From Dokdonella sp041395345 (lineage in GTDB: Bacteria; Pseudomonadota; Gammaproteobacteria; Xanthomonadales; Rhodanobacteraceae), in contig NZ_JAWLAR010000008.1 of NCBI RefSeq assembly GCF_041395345.1, positions 62,001 through 126,000 on the forward strand: 64,000 nt of DNA, given 5' to 3'. The translations under genes and the position numbers were made by a program. The notes under the pieces are model-generated. The model was not told where the DNA came from and ran no database searches. It was given only the letters and a program-made list of their open reading frames with translations. This document shows positions 36,317 through 45,109 of the stretch, piece by piece (positions within the stretch are counted from its first letter, which is position 1; the number at the start of each line of letters is the position of its first letter).

Positions 36317-37366
36317 ATGAATCCATTCGCCAAAAACCTCCTCGCCTGGTTCGATATCCACGGTCGCAGCAACCTGCCCTGGCAACACCCGCGCACGCCC
36401 TATCGCGTGTGGCTCAGCGAAGTGATGCTGCAGCAGACCCAGGTGCGCACCGTCATCCCCTACTTCGAGCGCTTCGTCCTCGCCCTGCCGAGCCTGGCCG
36501 ATCTCGCCGCAGCACCGCAGGATCGCGTGCTCGCACTCTGGTCCGGCCTCGGCTACTACAGTCGCGCGCGCAACCTGCAGCGTTGCGCCCAGCTCTGCGT
36601 CGAACGGCACAACGGCGAGTTGCCGAACAACATGGAAGACCTGGCCGCCCTGCCCGGCATCGGTCGCTCAACCGCCGCGGCCATCCTGGCCCAGGCCCAC
36701 GGCGAACCCCACGCCATCCTCGACGGCAACGTGCGTCGCGTCCTCGCGCGTTACCACGGCGTGCATGGCTGGACCGGCAACAGCGCCGTGCAAAAAGAAC
36801 TCTGGAAACTGGCCGAATCGCACACCCCGCACAAGCGCGTCGCCGACTACACCCAGGCGATCATGGATCTCGGCGCCCTGGTCTGCACGCGCAGCAAGCC
36901 GCGCTGCAGCGATTGCCCATTGCAGAAAAAATGCATCGCCCATCGCGACAACCTCACCGCAACCCTGCCGCATCCAAAACCCGGCAAGCAGATCCCGACG
37001 CGCAAGCTGACCATGCTGATTGTCCGCGACAAGCTCGGCCGCATCCTGCTCGAACGCCGACCACCGACCGGCATCTGGGCGCGTCTCTGGAGCCTGCCCG
37101 AAGGCGACGACCTGGCCGAAGCCAGCCATGCCATCGCCGACCATGCATCGATGACCTCCGATCGACTGAGCCTGCTACCGGAATTCAGCCACGCCTTCAG
37201 CCACTATCGATTGAACGTCACCCCGATGCTGCTGCAGATCGAAAGCCCGGAAACCCGCGTCGCCGACACCCCCGACCGCGGCTGGTTCGCCCACCACGAA
37301 CTCGCCGAATTGGGTCTGCCCGCCCCGGTGCGTAAACTGCTGGCATCACTTCCCCAGGACGTCTAG
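36317..37366 (+). CDS. mutY: Adenine DNA glycosylase MutY
   Basis: The protein has 349 residues from the ATG at 36317. It removes adenine opposite 8-oxoguanine. Motifs: HPRTPYRVWLSEVMLQQTQV with the catalytic Glu, the helix-hairpin-helix ALPGIGRSTAAAIL, the catalytic Asp in LDGNVRRVLARY, the 4Fe-4S cluster CTRSKPRCSDCPLQKKC and a C-terminal Nudix-like 8-oxoG-recognition domain (about 235-349). It is followed by yggX 310 bases downstream, the same order as in E. coli, but here the spacer carries repeats. Confidence 0.97.
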   Translation: MNPFAKNLLAWFDIHGRSNLPWQHPRTPYRVWLSEVMLQQTQVRTVIPYFERFVLALPSLADLAAAPQDRVLALWSGLGYYSRARNLQRCAQLCVERHNGELPNNMEDLAALPGIGRSTAAAILAQAHGEPHAILDGNVRRVLARYHGVHGWTGNSAVQKELWKLAESHTPHKRVADYTQAIMDLGALVCTRSKPRCSDCPLQKKCIAHRDNLTATLPHPKPGKQIPTRKLTMLIVRDKLGRILLERRPPTGIWARLWSLPEGDDLAEASHAIADHASMTSDRLSLLPEFSHAFSHYRLNVTPMLLQIESPETRVADTPDRGWFAHHELAELGLPAPVRKLLASLPQDV

Positions 37367-37420
37367 CCAGCAAGTTTCCAGGAATGATGTGACTTGAGTC
37401 TGCAGCAACATTTGGATGTT

Positions 37421-37444
37421 CCTTCTCCCGCTGGCGGGAGAAGG
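37421..37444. repeat. Palindromic intergenic repeat, CCTTCTCCCGC type
   Basis: A perfect 24-base palindrome-like unit, CCTTCTCCCGC then TG then its complement, occurs 55 bases after mutY. It is identical to the copy at 38203-38226. Confidence 0.85.
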
Positions 37445-37504
37445 TGCCGACTGCGCCCGACAGGATCGGGCGCGAACGGCGAATGCCGGCCCGAAGGGTG
37501 AGCG

Positions 37505-37585
37505 CCATGGATGGCGCGAATCAGGGGGAGGACGACTGCATGGATGCAGAAGGTAGAACAGCGTCTGGAACAGCGGTCGATAGTG
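37505..37585 (+). repeat. Dispersed repeat block (also at 57593-57700, inverted)
   Basis: The block contains GGAGGACGACTGCATGGATGCAG and ACAGCGTCTGGAACAGCGGTC. The reverse complement of 57593-57700 carries the same two segments in the same order (for instance GACGACTGCATGGATGCAG and AACAGCGTCTGGAAC), and both copies lie next to a CCTTCTCCCGC palindrome. It is non-coding and lies between mutY and yggX. Confidence 0.65.
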
Positions 37586-37676
37586 GGCTCCAGGTGCGAC
37601 AATTTCCTCGCCCCATTTTCATCTACGCGTGAATCAAGCAACACATCAACAAACCAAAGCCGAAGGAACCCCCATC

Positions 37677-37946
37677 ATGCGAACCGTCAACTGCGTAAAA
37701 CTCGGCTTCGAAGCCGAAGGCCTCGCCTTCGCCCCCTGGCCCGGCGAACTCGGCAAGCGCATCTACGAAAACGTCTCCAAACAGGCCTGGGCCGACTGGA
37801 TGACCCACCAGACCATGCTCATCAACGAAAACCGCCTCAACCCCCTCGACGCCAGCACAAGAAGCTTCCTCAGCACCGAGATGGAAAAATACTTCTTCGG
37901 CGAAGGCTCCGAAGCCCCCGCCGGCTTCATCAAACCCGCCAGCTAA
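37677..37946 (+). CDS. yggX: Oxidative damage protection / Fe(2+)-trafficking protein YggX
   Basis: The protein has 89 residues from the ATG at 37677, with GAAGGAA upstream; the frame is open 16 codons further but a start there would be longer than the family. The sequence RTVNCVKLGFEAEGL, with the conserved single Cys and the FWPGELGKRIYENVSKQAW-type core (here APWPGELGKRIYENVS), is diagnostic of YggX. It protects iron-sulfur clusters and keeps the labile iron pool in check in the cytosol. It is functionally matched with MutY, itself a 4Fe-4S protein. Confidence 0.97.
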   Translation: MRTVNCVKLGFEAEGLAFAPWPGELGKRIYENVSKQAWADWMTHQTMLINENRLNPLDASTRSFLSTEMEKYFFGEGSEAPAGFIKPAS

Positions 37947-38430
37947 CCACGTTGGTTCCCTCAGGAAAAGGCGCCTCCTCGCTTCCCCGGCAGGAGCCGG
38001 CTTCAGCCGTCCCAAACGGGGACCCCCTACGGTCGCGTTGCTCTATCGCTCTTCGTAGGAGGCCCGTCAGGGGCGATGCTTTTATGCTCTTCATAGAAGC
38101 CCCGCCAAGGGCGATGCTCTTCCATCCTTCGCCGTAGGAGCAGGCTTCAGCCGTCCCAAAAAGGGACTCCTTTCGGTCGCGACACCCCTGGCTCTGCAGT
38201 TTCCTTCTCCCGCTGGCGGGAGAAGGTCCCACAGGGGGATGAGGGTGGCCGCGACACCCCTGGCTCCTACATTTCCTTCTCCCGCCGGCGGGAGACCAAA
38301 CGGCAGGGTCGCCGTTTTGAGCAGCGCATGCTGCCCATAGGGCGAGCACCATGGACGGTGCGAGTTCAAGTCCCGCAGGGGGATGAGGGTGGATGAGCCC
38401 CAAAGGGGCGAATGGCCCTTAACCTACTCC
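37947..38430. repeat. Dense composite of REP-like palindromic repeats
   Basis: This gene-free stretch is made almost wholly of dispersed repeat units. They are GGCTTCAGCCGTCCC units near 38000 and 38145, a GTAGGAGGCCCGTCAGGGGC unit at 38056-38080, a related unit at about 38089-38114, the CCTTCTCCCGC palindrome at 38203-38226, and a degenerate copy near 38275-38295. A GGGGGATGAGGGTGG tag follows two of them, near 38235 and 38375. It separates yggX from the converging DUF6491 gene. Confidence 0.8.
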
Positions 38431-38835
38431 TCAACCCTTCCCCTCACCCTTCGCCGCCTTCCGATCCGCCTCAAACTTCTTGTAGTCAACCGGCCGGATC
38501 TCATCAATCTTGCACTTGCCGCGTCTGATCAACACCGCATCACTCACCCGGCTGACTATCCCCGCCTTCGAACTCAACGAAAGCTGATCCGTCGACTCAA
38601 GATCAAAACACGGTGGCTCCACCGTCAACAGGTACGCCTCACTCACACGAGGCCAGACCACAACGCTGTAGCGCCCCACCACCTCCCACCGCACCAGCTT
38701 CTGCATCCGGAAACTGTCCACCGGCGCACCGGCATACTGCAGATATCTGTTCTGCTGCTCGTCCTGCTTCTCCGGCGACTGCGCAAACGCGAACGTCGTT
38801 GCCAACATGGCCAGCAAGCTAATCAGGAACTTCAT
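38431..38835 (-). CDS. Secreted DUF6491 protein
   Basis: The protein has 134 residues from the ATG at 38835, preceded by GGAGG. The signal peptide is FLISLLAMLATTFAFA. The mature domain begins YLQYAGAPVDSFRMQKLVRW and continues VVWPRVSEAYLLTVEPPC and SSKAGIVSRVSDAVLIRRGKC, with two cysteines that could form a disulfide. This is the DUF6491 family common in Xanthomonadales and without a known function. The end is lysine-rich (RKAAKGEGKG). Confidence 0.82.
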   Translation of the reverse strand: MKFLISLLAMLATTFAFAQSPEKQDEQQNRYLQYAGAPVDSFRMQKLVRWEVVGRYSVVVWPRVSEAYLLTVEPPCFDLESTDQLSLSSKAGIVSRVSDAVLIRRGKCKIDEIRPVDYKKFEADRKAAKGEGKG

Positions 38836-39020
38836 GAGAGCCTCCATAGGAGATAGTGGGATCAAACACTGCCGCACAGCGCACCACGACGCCGAAGCGT
38901 AGCCAGTGCCAATCACCCTATTCAACAGTCATTTCGGCATTGCGACAGCCTATCCCGTTCTGATTCGCCAGCCAAAACGAGCTGGAATTGGCGACACATT
39001 GACCAACTCCCGCAGCTAAC

Positions 39021-39049
39021 TTGACGAATCCTGCCCCAATCGCTCTAAT
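39021..39049 (+). promoter_or_regulatory. Sigma-70 promoter of the tRNA-Phe gene
   Basis: A -35 box TTGACG (39021-39026) and a -10 box TCTAAT (39044-39049) are separated by 17 bases. A GC-rich discriminator (ACGCGCCCC) follows, as in stable-RNA promoters under stringent control. The expected transcript start is about 42 bases before the tRNA. Confidence 0.75.
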
Positions 39050-39097
39050 ACGCGCCCCTTCGCCGCGGCCTTCAGCGCCCCGGCACGCAAGCACAAG

Positions 39098-39173
39098 GGC
39101 CGGGTAGCTCAGTTGGTAGAGCAGGGGATTGAAAATCCCCGTGTCGGCGGTTCGATTCCGTCCCCGGCCACCA
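39098..39173 (+). tRNA. tRNA-Phe (anticodon GAA)
   Basis: The sequence folds into a full cloverleaf. The acceptor stem GGCCGGG pairs with CCCGGCC, the D arm is GCTCAGTTGGTAGAGC, the anticodon stem GGGGA/TCCCC has anticodon GAA at 39131-39133, and the T arm has the loop TTCGATT. The discriminator is A and CCA is encoded at 39171-39173. It marks the left limit of the accessory island, and the 3' end of tRNA-Phe is a known integration target of genomic islands. Confidence 0.97.
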
Positions 39174-39878
39174 TAAAATCAATGAGTTAGTGATATGGCG
39201 ACGGCAAAGCTCTCGCCGAGTTTGACTCAAATCCCTACTCAGTCCCTACACCGCAAATTCGCACGAAGGCCAATGGCGCGCTGTCGATGCGGTTAGCCGT
39301 CGGAGCCAAGCTACTCACTTAGCTTGCACTACTTTGCACGGTCAGCCGGCGCTCCGAGCTTCTCGACTCCTGAGATCGGCGAAGCGCAATAATTGTCATG
39401 TGAAAAAGGCACTGAATGAATCCAAGATCATTGTTGGCCCCTGGCCTGCAAATAGCTCGGGGCGCGCACTGGCACCCTGTCAACGCTCAGGTCGATACCT
39501 CCCCCCAGATCAGCCCTGCCTGATCATATCGACGCGATATGACGAGTACTACGGTCCCTGGCCTAGCAAATGCCAGTTGCCTGCTTCAGGCCGACCTGTC
39601 TTTCAGTACAACCTTCCCATCCCGGGTATGCCAACGCTCGGTCAAATCGCACGCGGGCTCCGTCCGCATCCGGTCGAGCCATATCCGAAGCTCTCGCCTA
39701 CGCTGCCGCCAATGATTCACCGATATCTGAGCGGCTTCGTACTCTCCCACTTGTATCAGCAGGATACGGAGCGGCTCTTGCAGGATCCGGATTGGTACGA
39801 GAATCCACCCCCGTAGTGCTGCAGCGATCATCCTCAGGCAGCATACGGAGTCCAAATCCAACTCATTCAGGAGTTCAT
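39174..39878. other. Gene-poor segment directly after tRNA-Phe
   Basis: No gene with recognisable product is seen. A 33-codon frame at 39195-39296 (starting MATAKLSPSLTQIPTQSL) might be the remnant of an integrase N-terminus, but the evidence is too thin. A 160-codon frame at 39334-39816 lacks homology I can recall and has no clear ribosome site. Two imperfect copies of a GGYCCCTGGCCTRGCAAAT-like sequence occur at about 39439 and 39554. The segment may be decayed island material. Confidence 0.5.
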
Positions 39879-40508
39879 ATGACTGCCATCACCAAGCGCT
39901 TCACCGATGCATTGGACTACGCCCGCATTGCCCATGCCGCGCAGTTCCGCAAGGGATCAAACATCCCCGACCTCTACCACCTGCTTGGCGTTGCCAGCCT
40001 GGTCATCGAGCATGGCGGCAATGAAGATCAAGCAATTGCCGGACTGCTGCACGATGTCATCGAAGACTGCGGCGAACCGCACCGGGCACTCGTGCGCCAG
40101 CAGTTTGGTGGTGCGGTGGCCAAGATTGTGGACGATTGCACCGATGGCAGCGCAGAGCAAAAGAAGGCGCATTCAGATGCCGAGGCCAAACGCCAGGACT
40201 GGACACGCAGGAAACTGGATTATCTGAGCCATCTGGCCAAGGCCGACGATACGACCCTGCTCGTGTCCGGCTGCGACAAGCTACATAACGCCCGCGCAAT
40301 TCTCGTCGACTTGGAAAACCCCGAAGTTGGCGAGGAAGTATTCAAGCGATTCACCGGCGGCAAGCAAGGAACGCTGAGCTACTACCACTCGCTGGCTGAG
40401 ACGTTTACCAGAAGGAAAACGCCCATGGCACCCCAAATGGAGCAAGTCGTTGCCCGGATCCATGAGCTGGCCAAAGCATCTAAAAGGCGTGGCTTTACTG
40501 GGGACTAG
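39879..40508 (+). CDS. HD-domain phosphohydrolase (RelA/SpoT hydrolase-like, Mesh1 type)
   Basis: The protein has 209 residues from the ATG at 39879, with CAGGAG upstream. It is a single HD domain with the RelA/SpoT layout: IAHAAQFRKG (His19), DLYHLLGVASLV (His34), AGLLHDVIEDCG (His58-Asp59) and a late Asp in SGCDKLHNARAIL. The synthetase and TGS parts of RelA/SpoT are absent. It probably hydrolyses (p)ppGpp or a related nucleotide in the cytosol. As a lone gene in an island next to a defence locus it could be an antitoxin-like or host-modulating hydrolase, but that is inference. Confidence 0.85.
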   Translation: MTAITKRFTDALDYARIAHAAQFRKGSNIPDLYHLLGVASLVIEHGGNEDQAIAGLLHDVIEDCGEPHRALVRQQFGGAVAKIVDDCTDGSAEQKKAHSDAEAKRQDWTRRKLDYLSHLAKADDTTLLVSGCDKLHNARAILVDLENPEVGEEVFKRFTGGKQGTLSYYHSLAETFTRRKTPMAPQMEQVVARIHELAKASKRRGFTGD

Positions 40509-40948
40509 AAATTACTTCCCAAGACTCACTTTCAATCAACACTGACACTTGGCGAATCTTACCCCAAACCACCATCCTTCAAGTCGACAATCTGCGCACT
40601 TTGATCTGATATCTCCGTTTACCGGGGCGAGTGATCTATCCAGCAATCAGTGTCCGGGAATGCTCGATTCGCGAATGTAAGGTCAATGGGGTATCCGTTC
40701 TTTGAAGACCGCCAAGTCCGTTCTTGTGCTTGGTTGCCGTGCTGCGAGCGCCACAGATCATTTAGACCCTGCATCGAGGTCAGCTCCATGAAATCTCGCT
40801 TACAGTGGAATCGGGCACCTTCCGGTTCAATCCTTCGAACGAGTCAGCGTGCCGTCGCAGCCATGAGGCGCTCAATGGCGATATCGAAATGGGTTTTCAG
40901 GAATGGCTGAGTCCGGGCGAGAAAGGCCCTGCCCTGACCTCCCGAGAA
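40509..40948. other. Gene-free stretch between HD gene and vsr
   Basis: About 440 bases contain only short frames without recognisable products or ribosome sites. Base composition is lower in GC than in the flanking core genes. No repeats or hairpins stand out. It lies between a rightward gene and the end of the leftward vsr gene. Confidence 0.5.
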
Positions 40949-41440
40949 TCAATTTCGAACCACTTCGATTCGATCCGCTGCAGGAGCATTGACTTGACGG
41001 GACAGTACTTCGGCAACCCTCCAGTTGTCCTGATTCCTGATGAGGGTGGCCGTTTCCGCTATCGCCAATTCCCGGTTGGCACGAAAGGCGCATTCCCAGG
41101 CAACAATAACCTTGAAGCCTTCATCGACCAGTTTACGAGCAGCCTCGGTATCGCGGCGCCTGTTTCCTACCAGTTTGTCCCGCCAGAATTCGATTCGCGT
41201 AGATGGGAGGCGAAAATAGCGGCACCCAACATGGGCATGCCAGAAGCAACCGTTTACAAAGACAACCACATTCCAGCGGGGAAGCAAAATATCCGGTTTG
41301 CCGGGTAGTTGAGCATGTAGCCGAAACCTGAAACCCTGGCGCCAGAGTCCTGAGCGAAGCAGAGTCTCCGGCTTGGTATTCTTGCTCCGAATCCTGGACA
41401 TCATCCTGGAGCGGACTTTTGAACTCACAATGTCGGCCAC
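40949..41440 (-). CDS. vsr: Very short patch repair endonuclease (Vsr)
   Basis: This 163-residue intact protein nicks DNA at T:G mismatches that arise by deamination of 5-methylcytosine. It has the Vsr signature: SRMMSRIRSKNTKPETLLR (about 11-29), LPGKPDILLPRWNVVVFVNGC with the metal-binding Asp50, and CFWHAHVGCRYF with the catalytic His68, plus GFKVIVAWECAF. It is divergent from the cytosine methyltransferase gene with only 34 bases between the starts, so their promoters must overlap. Vsr genes next to dcm-type genes are typical of R-M loci. Confidence 0.96.
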   Translation of the reverse strand: MADIVSSKVRSRMMSRIRSKNTKPETLLRSGLWRQGFRFRLHAQLPGKPDILLPRWNVVVFVNGCFWHAHVGCRYFRLPSTRIEFWRDKLVGNRRRDTEAARKLVDEGFKVIVAWECAFRANRELAIAETATLIRNQDNWRVAEVLSRQVNAPAADRIEVVRN

Positions 41441-41474
41441 AGCAGTAAATCACTCCTAGCAGACAAGGAAGAAT

Positions 41475-42597
41475 ATGCCAGCAAGCAAGACAATCAAAGT
41501 CGTAGACATCTTCGCGGGGCCGGGAGGACTCGGTGAGGGTTTTTCGAGCTTTGAAGTTGAGCGCGGGAAAGCGCGCCACCGCCCATTCCAGATCGCTGTC
41601 TCCGCAGAGATGAATCCCAAGGCTCATGAGACTTTGCTACTCAGGGCATTTTTTCGCCGTTTTGGAAGCGCTTCGGATGTGCCAGAGGAGTACTACGAAA
41701 TCGTTCGCGGGCAGCGGAACCGCGAAGACCTTTCATCCGAACTGAAGAAGGAGTGGAAGGAGGCGGGTAAAGAAGCGTTGCTTCTCGAGCTTGGACCCGA
41801 GACTGACCGGCTGCACAAGGAAATACGGACACGCGTCAGCCTCGACGAACCCTGGATTTTGATTGGTGGCCCACCTTGCCAGGCATATTCATTGGCAGGA
41901 CGCTCTCAGGAACAAGGGCAAGAAGGACTATGTGCCTGAAAATGACCACAGGCACTTCCTGTATCGGGAGTACTTGAAGATTCTGTCGACTTTTCGCCCC
42001 AGAATCTTTGTGATGGAAGAACGTGTCCAGGAATTCTCTCCGCGAACATTTCAGGCCAGAACTGTTCCCGACCATTCTTGGAGATCTTCATGATCCAAAT
42101 CGGGTCATGGGCGGAAAAGGAGGACCGCTGTATGACATCTACCCCCTTTCTGCCGATGCGTCGGCGGAGCTTTCCCCTATGACCAAGAAAGCGATAACAG
42201 CAGATTTCTCGTTAGAGCCGAGAGTTGGGAGTACCTCAGGCAAGGCACAGAGTCATTCTGCTGGGTGTGGCCCGAGGGAGAGGGCAAGTTGCCCCGTCTC
42301 CTTTCAAGCTCAGATCAAATACCAATAGAAACCGTAATCGGTGACCTGCCCTGTAACCGCGGCGGCCTTTCCAAGTCCCCGGATTCGCGAAAGTTCTGGC
42401 TGGATGCGATGGAACTACAACGCAGAAGCGTACTTCGGGCTACCAGGTCGCCAAGGCACTTTGCAGACGTTGCGGAGGCCGTACGAAATGTTCAATTCAT
42501 TCAAGAGGGAGAACAGGTCTCGACAATCAAGCCCAATGGCCGAAAGCAGATTGCCCACAAAGACTGGTACATAGATCCACGGCTGTTGATTTCCACG
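41475..42597 (+). pseudogene. C5-cytosine DNA methyltransferase, frameshifted and truncated
   Basis: The intact first part (154 residues) starts with VVDIFAGPGGLGEGFSSF, the AdoMet motif I of 5-methylcytosine transferases, and contains IGGPPCQAYSLAGRS, motif IV with the catalytic Cys. Just after it the frame breaks. The remaining parts are in other frames: RNKGKKDYVPENDHRHFLYR and KILSTFRPRIFVMEE near 41905-42020, GGKGGPLYDIYPLSADASAE near 42115-42175, QARHRVILLGV (motif VIII-like) near 42240, and NVQFIQEGEQVSTIKPNG near 42490-42540. At least four frameshifts are needed. The target-recognition region end and motifs IX and X are missing: the IS21-like element begins at about 42598. The ribosome site AGGAAG precedes the ATG. 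Confidence 0.92.
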
Positions 42598-42689
42598 CAA
42601 AACTGACCCGGGGTTTTCATCGAAAACTGACCCACCCTCGGTTTGCGTAGTGTAGCTACTCGGTTGTGGATAAGTCGTTCTGGTTTGTC

Positions 42690-43468
42690 TTTCTTCTCCT
42701 GTTTTGGATGGACTGCTTCGCTTCGCGGTGTGGTAGCTGCGGAACTGTTCTTGAATCAGCAGGATTCGTTTTTCAGTCTCCACGATATGGCGGTGATGGG
42801 TCAGTCGGTCGAGCAAGGCAGTGGTCATCTTGGCATCGCCGAACACGCTGGCCCATTCGGTGAAGCTCAGGTTGGTGGTGATGATCGCTGTGCGTTCGTA
42901 CAGGGTTGAGAGCAAGTGGAATAGCAAGGCACCGCCTGCCTGACTAAATGGTGGTGGCGAGTTCATCGAGGATGACCAGATCGGCATAGCTCAATCGCTG
43001 GGCGATCTTGCCTGGCGACCCGCGGCCTTCTCTTGTTCCAGTGTGTTGACCAGCTCAACGGTCGACAGGAAGCGCACGCGACGATGATGGTGCTGGATGA
43101 AGCTGATACCGATAGCGGTGGCCAGATGAGTCTTCTTGCCTGATCCCGGGCCACGATCAGCACCACGTTCTGCGCGCTGTCCAGGAACGCACATTCATGC
43201 AGGCGACGCACCAGCGCTTCGTCGACGTGGGCCTCAGTGAAGTCGAAGCCGACCAGATCCCGGTGTGCCGGGAAGCGCGCTGCCTTCATCACAGTTGACG
43301 GCTCTTCACTTCCCGTTCGGCACCCTCGGCGGCAAGCAACTCCGCGAGCCAGTGCTCCGGATCCAGTTCCTTTGCCCCCTGGCAGGCTTTGGCCACCAGT
43401 TCCGGCCAGGCCGAGGCCATGCCGTGCAACTTCATCTGACGCAGGCGCGCGATCAGTTCAATGGCCAT
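42690..43468 (-). pseudogene. istB: IstB-like ATPase, frameshifted
   Basis: The start is MAIELIARLRQMKLHGMASA at 43468. A segment with AHRDLVGFDFTEAHVDEALV follows in another frame near 43195-43290, and the C-terminal part YERTAIITTNLSFTEWASVF, GDAKMTTALLDRLTHH and HIVETEKRILL is in a third frame near 42760-42920. IstB is the AAA+ helper ATPase for IS21 transposition. At least three frame changes make it non-functional. Confidence 0.88.
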
Positions 43469-43469
43469 G

Positions 43470-44964
43470 GCCGCACCTCGCGGGCTTGCGCAGATCGCAG
43501 GGCGTCGTAGCGATTCACGTTGGCCTGAGGCTCTTGGGCCAAGGTGAGTGTTGTAGCGATACTTTCCCGCCGGACCGGTTCGCTCAGTCGTGCCAGCACG
43601 TTGAGGACGTGTTCGCCATTCGGTGCGCCAGATCCAGCACCAGTTCCACCGCCACCAACACGGCCTCCAGTCCGTGTACCGGCACGGCGGCAAGCACTTG
43701 GGCCATGACTCGGTCACCGTCATCAGGTCAGCGCAACAGATGATGTTGCAGGGAGCGTAATGGTGCCGGCATCTCGGCAAACGGTGCGCCATCGCGCAGT
43801 GCGCCCGGCTTGCGCTGCACGGCGGAATGTAGTGTTGCCAGTCGTAGTGAGTCTGATAGCGCTCGAAGCAGCGGGCATCGCGCCAGCACCTTGCCCTCGG
43901 CCAGCGCAGTTCGGTGGGATAGACATGCAGGCTGATGACCCGGTGGACCGCTTCGGTGGGCACGCTGTAGCGATTGCGCTGGAAGTGGATCAGCGCCGTG
44001 GCCGAGACCCGGACCGGCTGCTCGATGTAGCCATCAAATGGCGCCGGGTTGGGCATGAACTGGGGTTGCTCGTTCTGCCAGACCTCGGCGATCGTGAGGT
44101 CCGGGCAGTCCGGATGGGTCATGACATCCCAGGCGGCACGGCACTCGCTCGTCAGCCAGGCGTTCAGATCGGCCAACGTCGGCCAGTGCCGCTGGCCGGC
44201 TTCTGTCCATAACTGACGGCGGCGATCCTGCACGTTCTTCTCGACGACACCCTTCTCTCCCAACCCGCGGCACGATTGCAGAACTCCGGTTCGAAGAGGT
44301 AGTGCCCGCACATGAAGATACAGGAAGCGCGCATTGACCGTGCGTTCCTTGCCGCGGCCGACCCGATCAACCGCCGTCTTCATGTTGTCGTAGATGCCAC
44401 GACGCGGCACGCCACCAAACGCAGCAAAGGCGCGCCTATGCGCATCGAACAGCATCTCGTGGCTTTGCATCGGATAGGCGACCAGCAGGAAGGCCCGGCT
44501 CGCGGCCAACTTCGCGTGAGCGACCTCAGAGCGCCTGCGCACGCCGATGACGGCGTACTCGCAACTCAGTCGAACTGGAATGCATCGCCCGGCTCAAAGC
44601 GCAACAGCACAAACGCCGAACGATGCCGCGTGGCGCCGCCCTCGGCGTGCCAACGGCGGACCGCGGTCGCGACCCGGCCATACCCACCCGGATAGCCCCT
44701 TGTGCCTGCAAGTGTTGAAACATCACCCGTGCGGTGCGTCGATCCCGCTTGGGCCGGTGCCGGTCGGCGCTCAGCCACGCCTCAAGCTGCTCGCGGTAAG
44801 GATCAAGGATGCTCGGTGTCACCCGCGCCGGATACACCGGTTGGTCACGTCGCCCATGGCGCAACCAGCGCCTCAGAATTATTGCGAGAGATACCGTTGC
44901 GCTTGGCAATCTCGCGCAACGACAGCTTGTCGCGGAAGTACATCCGCCGAATCTTGGCCAACAT
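43470..44964 (-). pseudogene. istA: IstA-like transposase, frameshifted
   Basis: The N-terminal helix-turn-helix (MLAKIRRMYFRDKLSLREIA, from the ATG at 44964) is followed by pieces in different frames. These include LEAWLSADRHRPKRDRRTAR near 44700-44800, LFDAHRRAFAAFGGVPRRGI and DNMKTAVDRVGRGKERTVNA near 44310-44450, with the retroviral-type integrase core around them, and RNRYSVPTEAVHRVISLHVY near 43900-43980. Several frameshifts and in-frame stops break it. IstA is the DDE transposase of IS21. Confidence 0.88.
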
Positions 44965-45109
44965 GCCCACTGTGATCACTCCTGTGAGTCCCTGAGCACA
45001 AAATGATCAGGGTAGTGAAATCAGGTGGGTCAATTTTGGATGAAGTACGCCAAGTGGGTCAGTTCTGGATGGACATCGACACACTGGCACAACTGGACGA
45101 AGAATAGAC

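Larger units (their letters stand above)
42598..45073. mobile_element. IS21-like insertion sequence, decayed
   Basis: The outer ends carry repeated AAAACTGACCC segments on the left (two copies, about 42598-42640) and their complements GGGTCAATTTTG and GGGTCAGTTCTG on the right (about 45030-45073). Such multiple terminal repeats are typical of IS21. Inside, transcribed leftward, are istA-like and istB-like genes, both broken. The element lies between the 5' part of a methyltransferase gene and the 3' part of a Z1 gene. The missing middle of the locus was therefore lost when or after it inserted. Confidence 0.85.

Noticed and set aside
37421..38430. Possible CRISPR array from clustered repeats
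   Set aside because: The repeats are palindromic and of several families with irregular spacing; there are no unique spacers of constant length and no cas genes.
39195..39296. 33-codon frame after tRNA-Phe, thought of as an integrase remnant
   Set aside because: Only the first few residues suggest an integrase start and nothing continues it in any frame.
39334..39816. 160-codon frame between tRNA-Phe and the HD gene
   Set aside because: No ribosome site, no recognisable family and an unusual proline-rich composition; kept only as part of the gene-poor segment.
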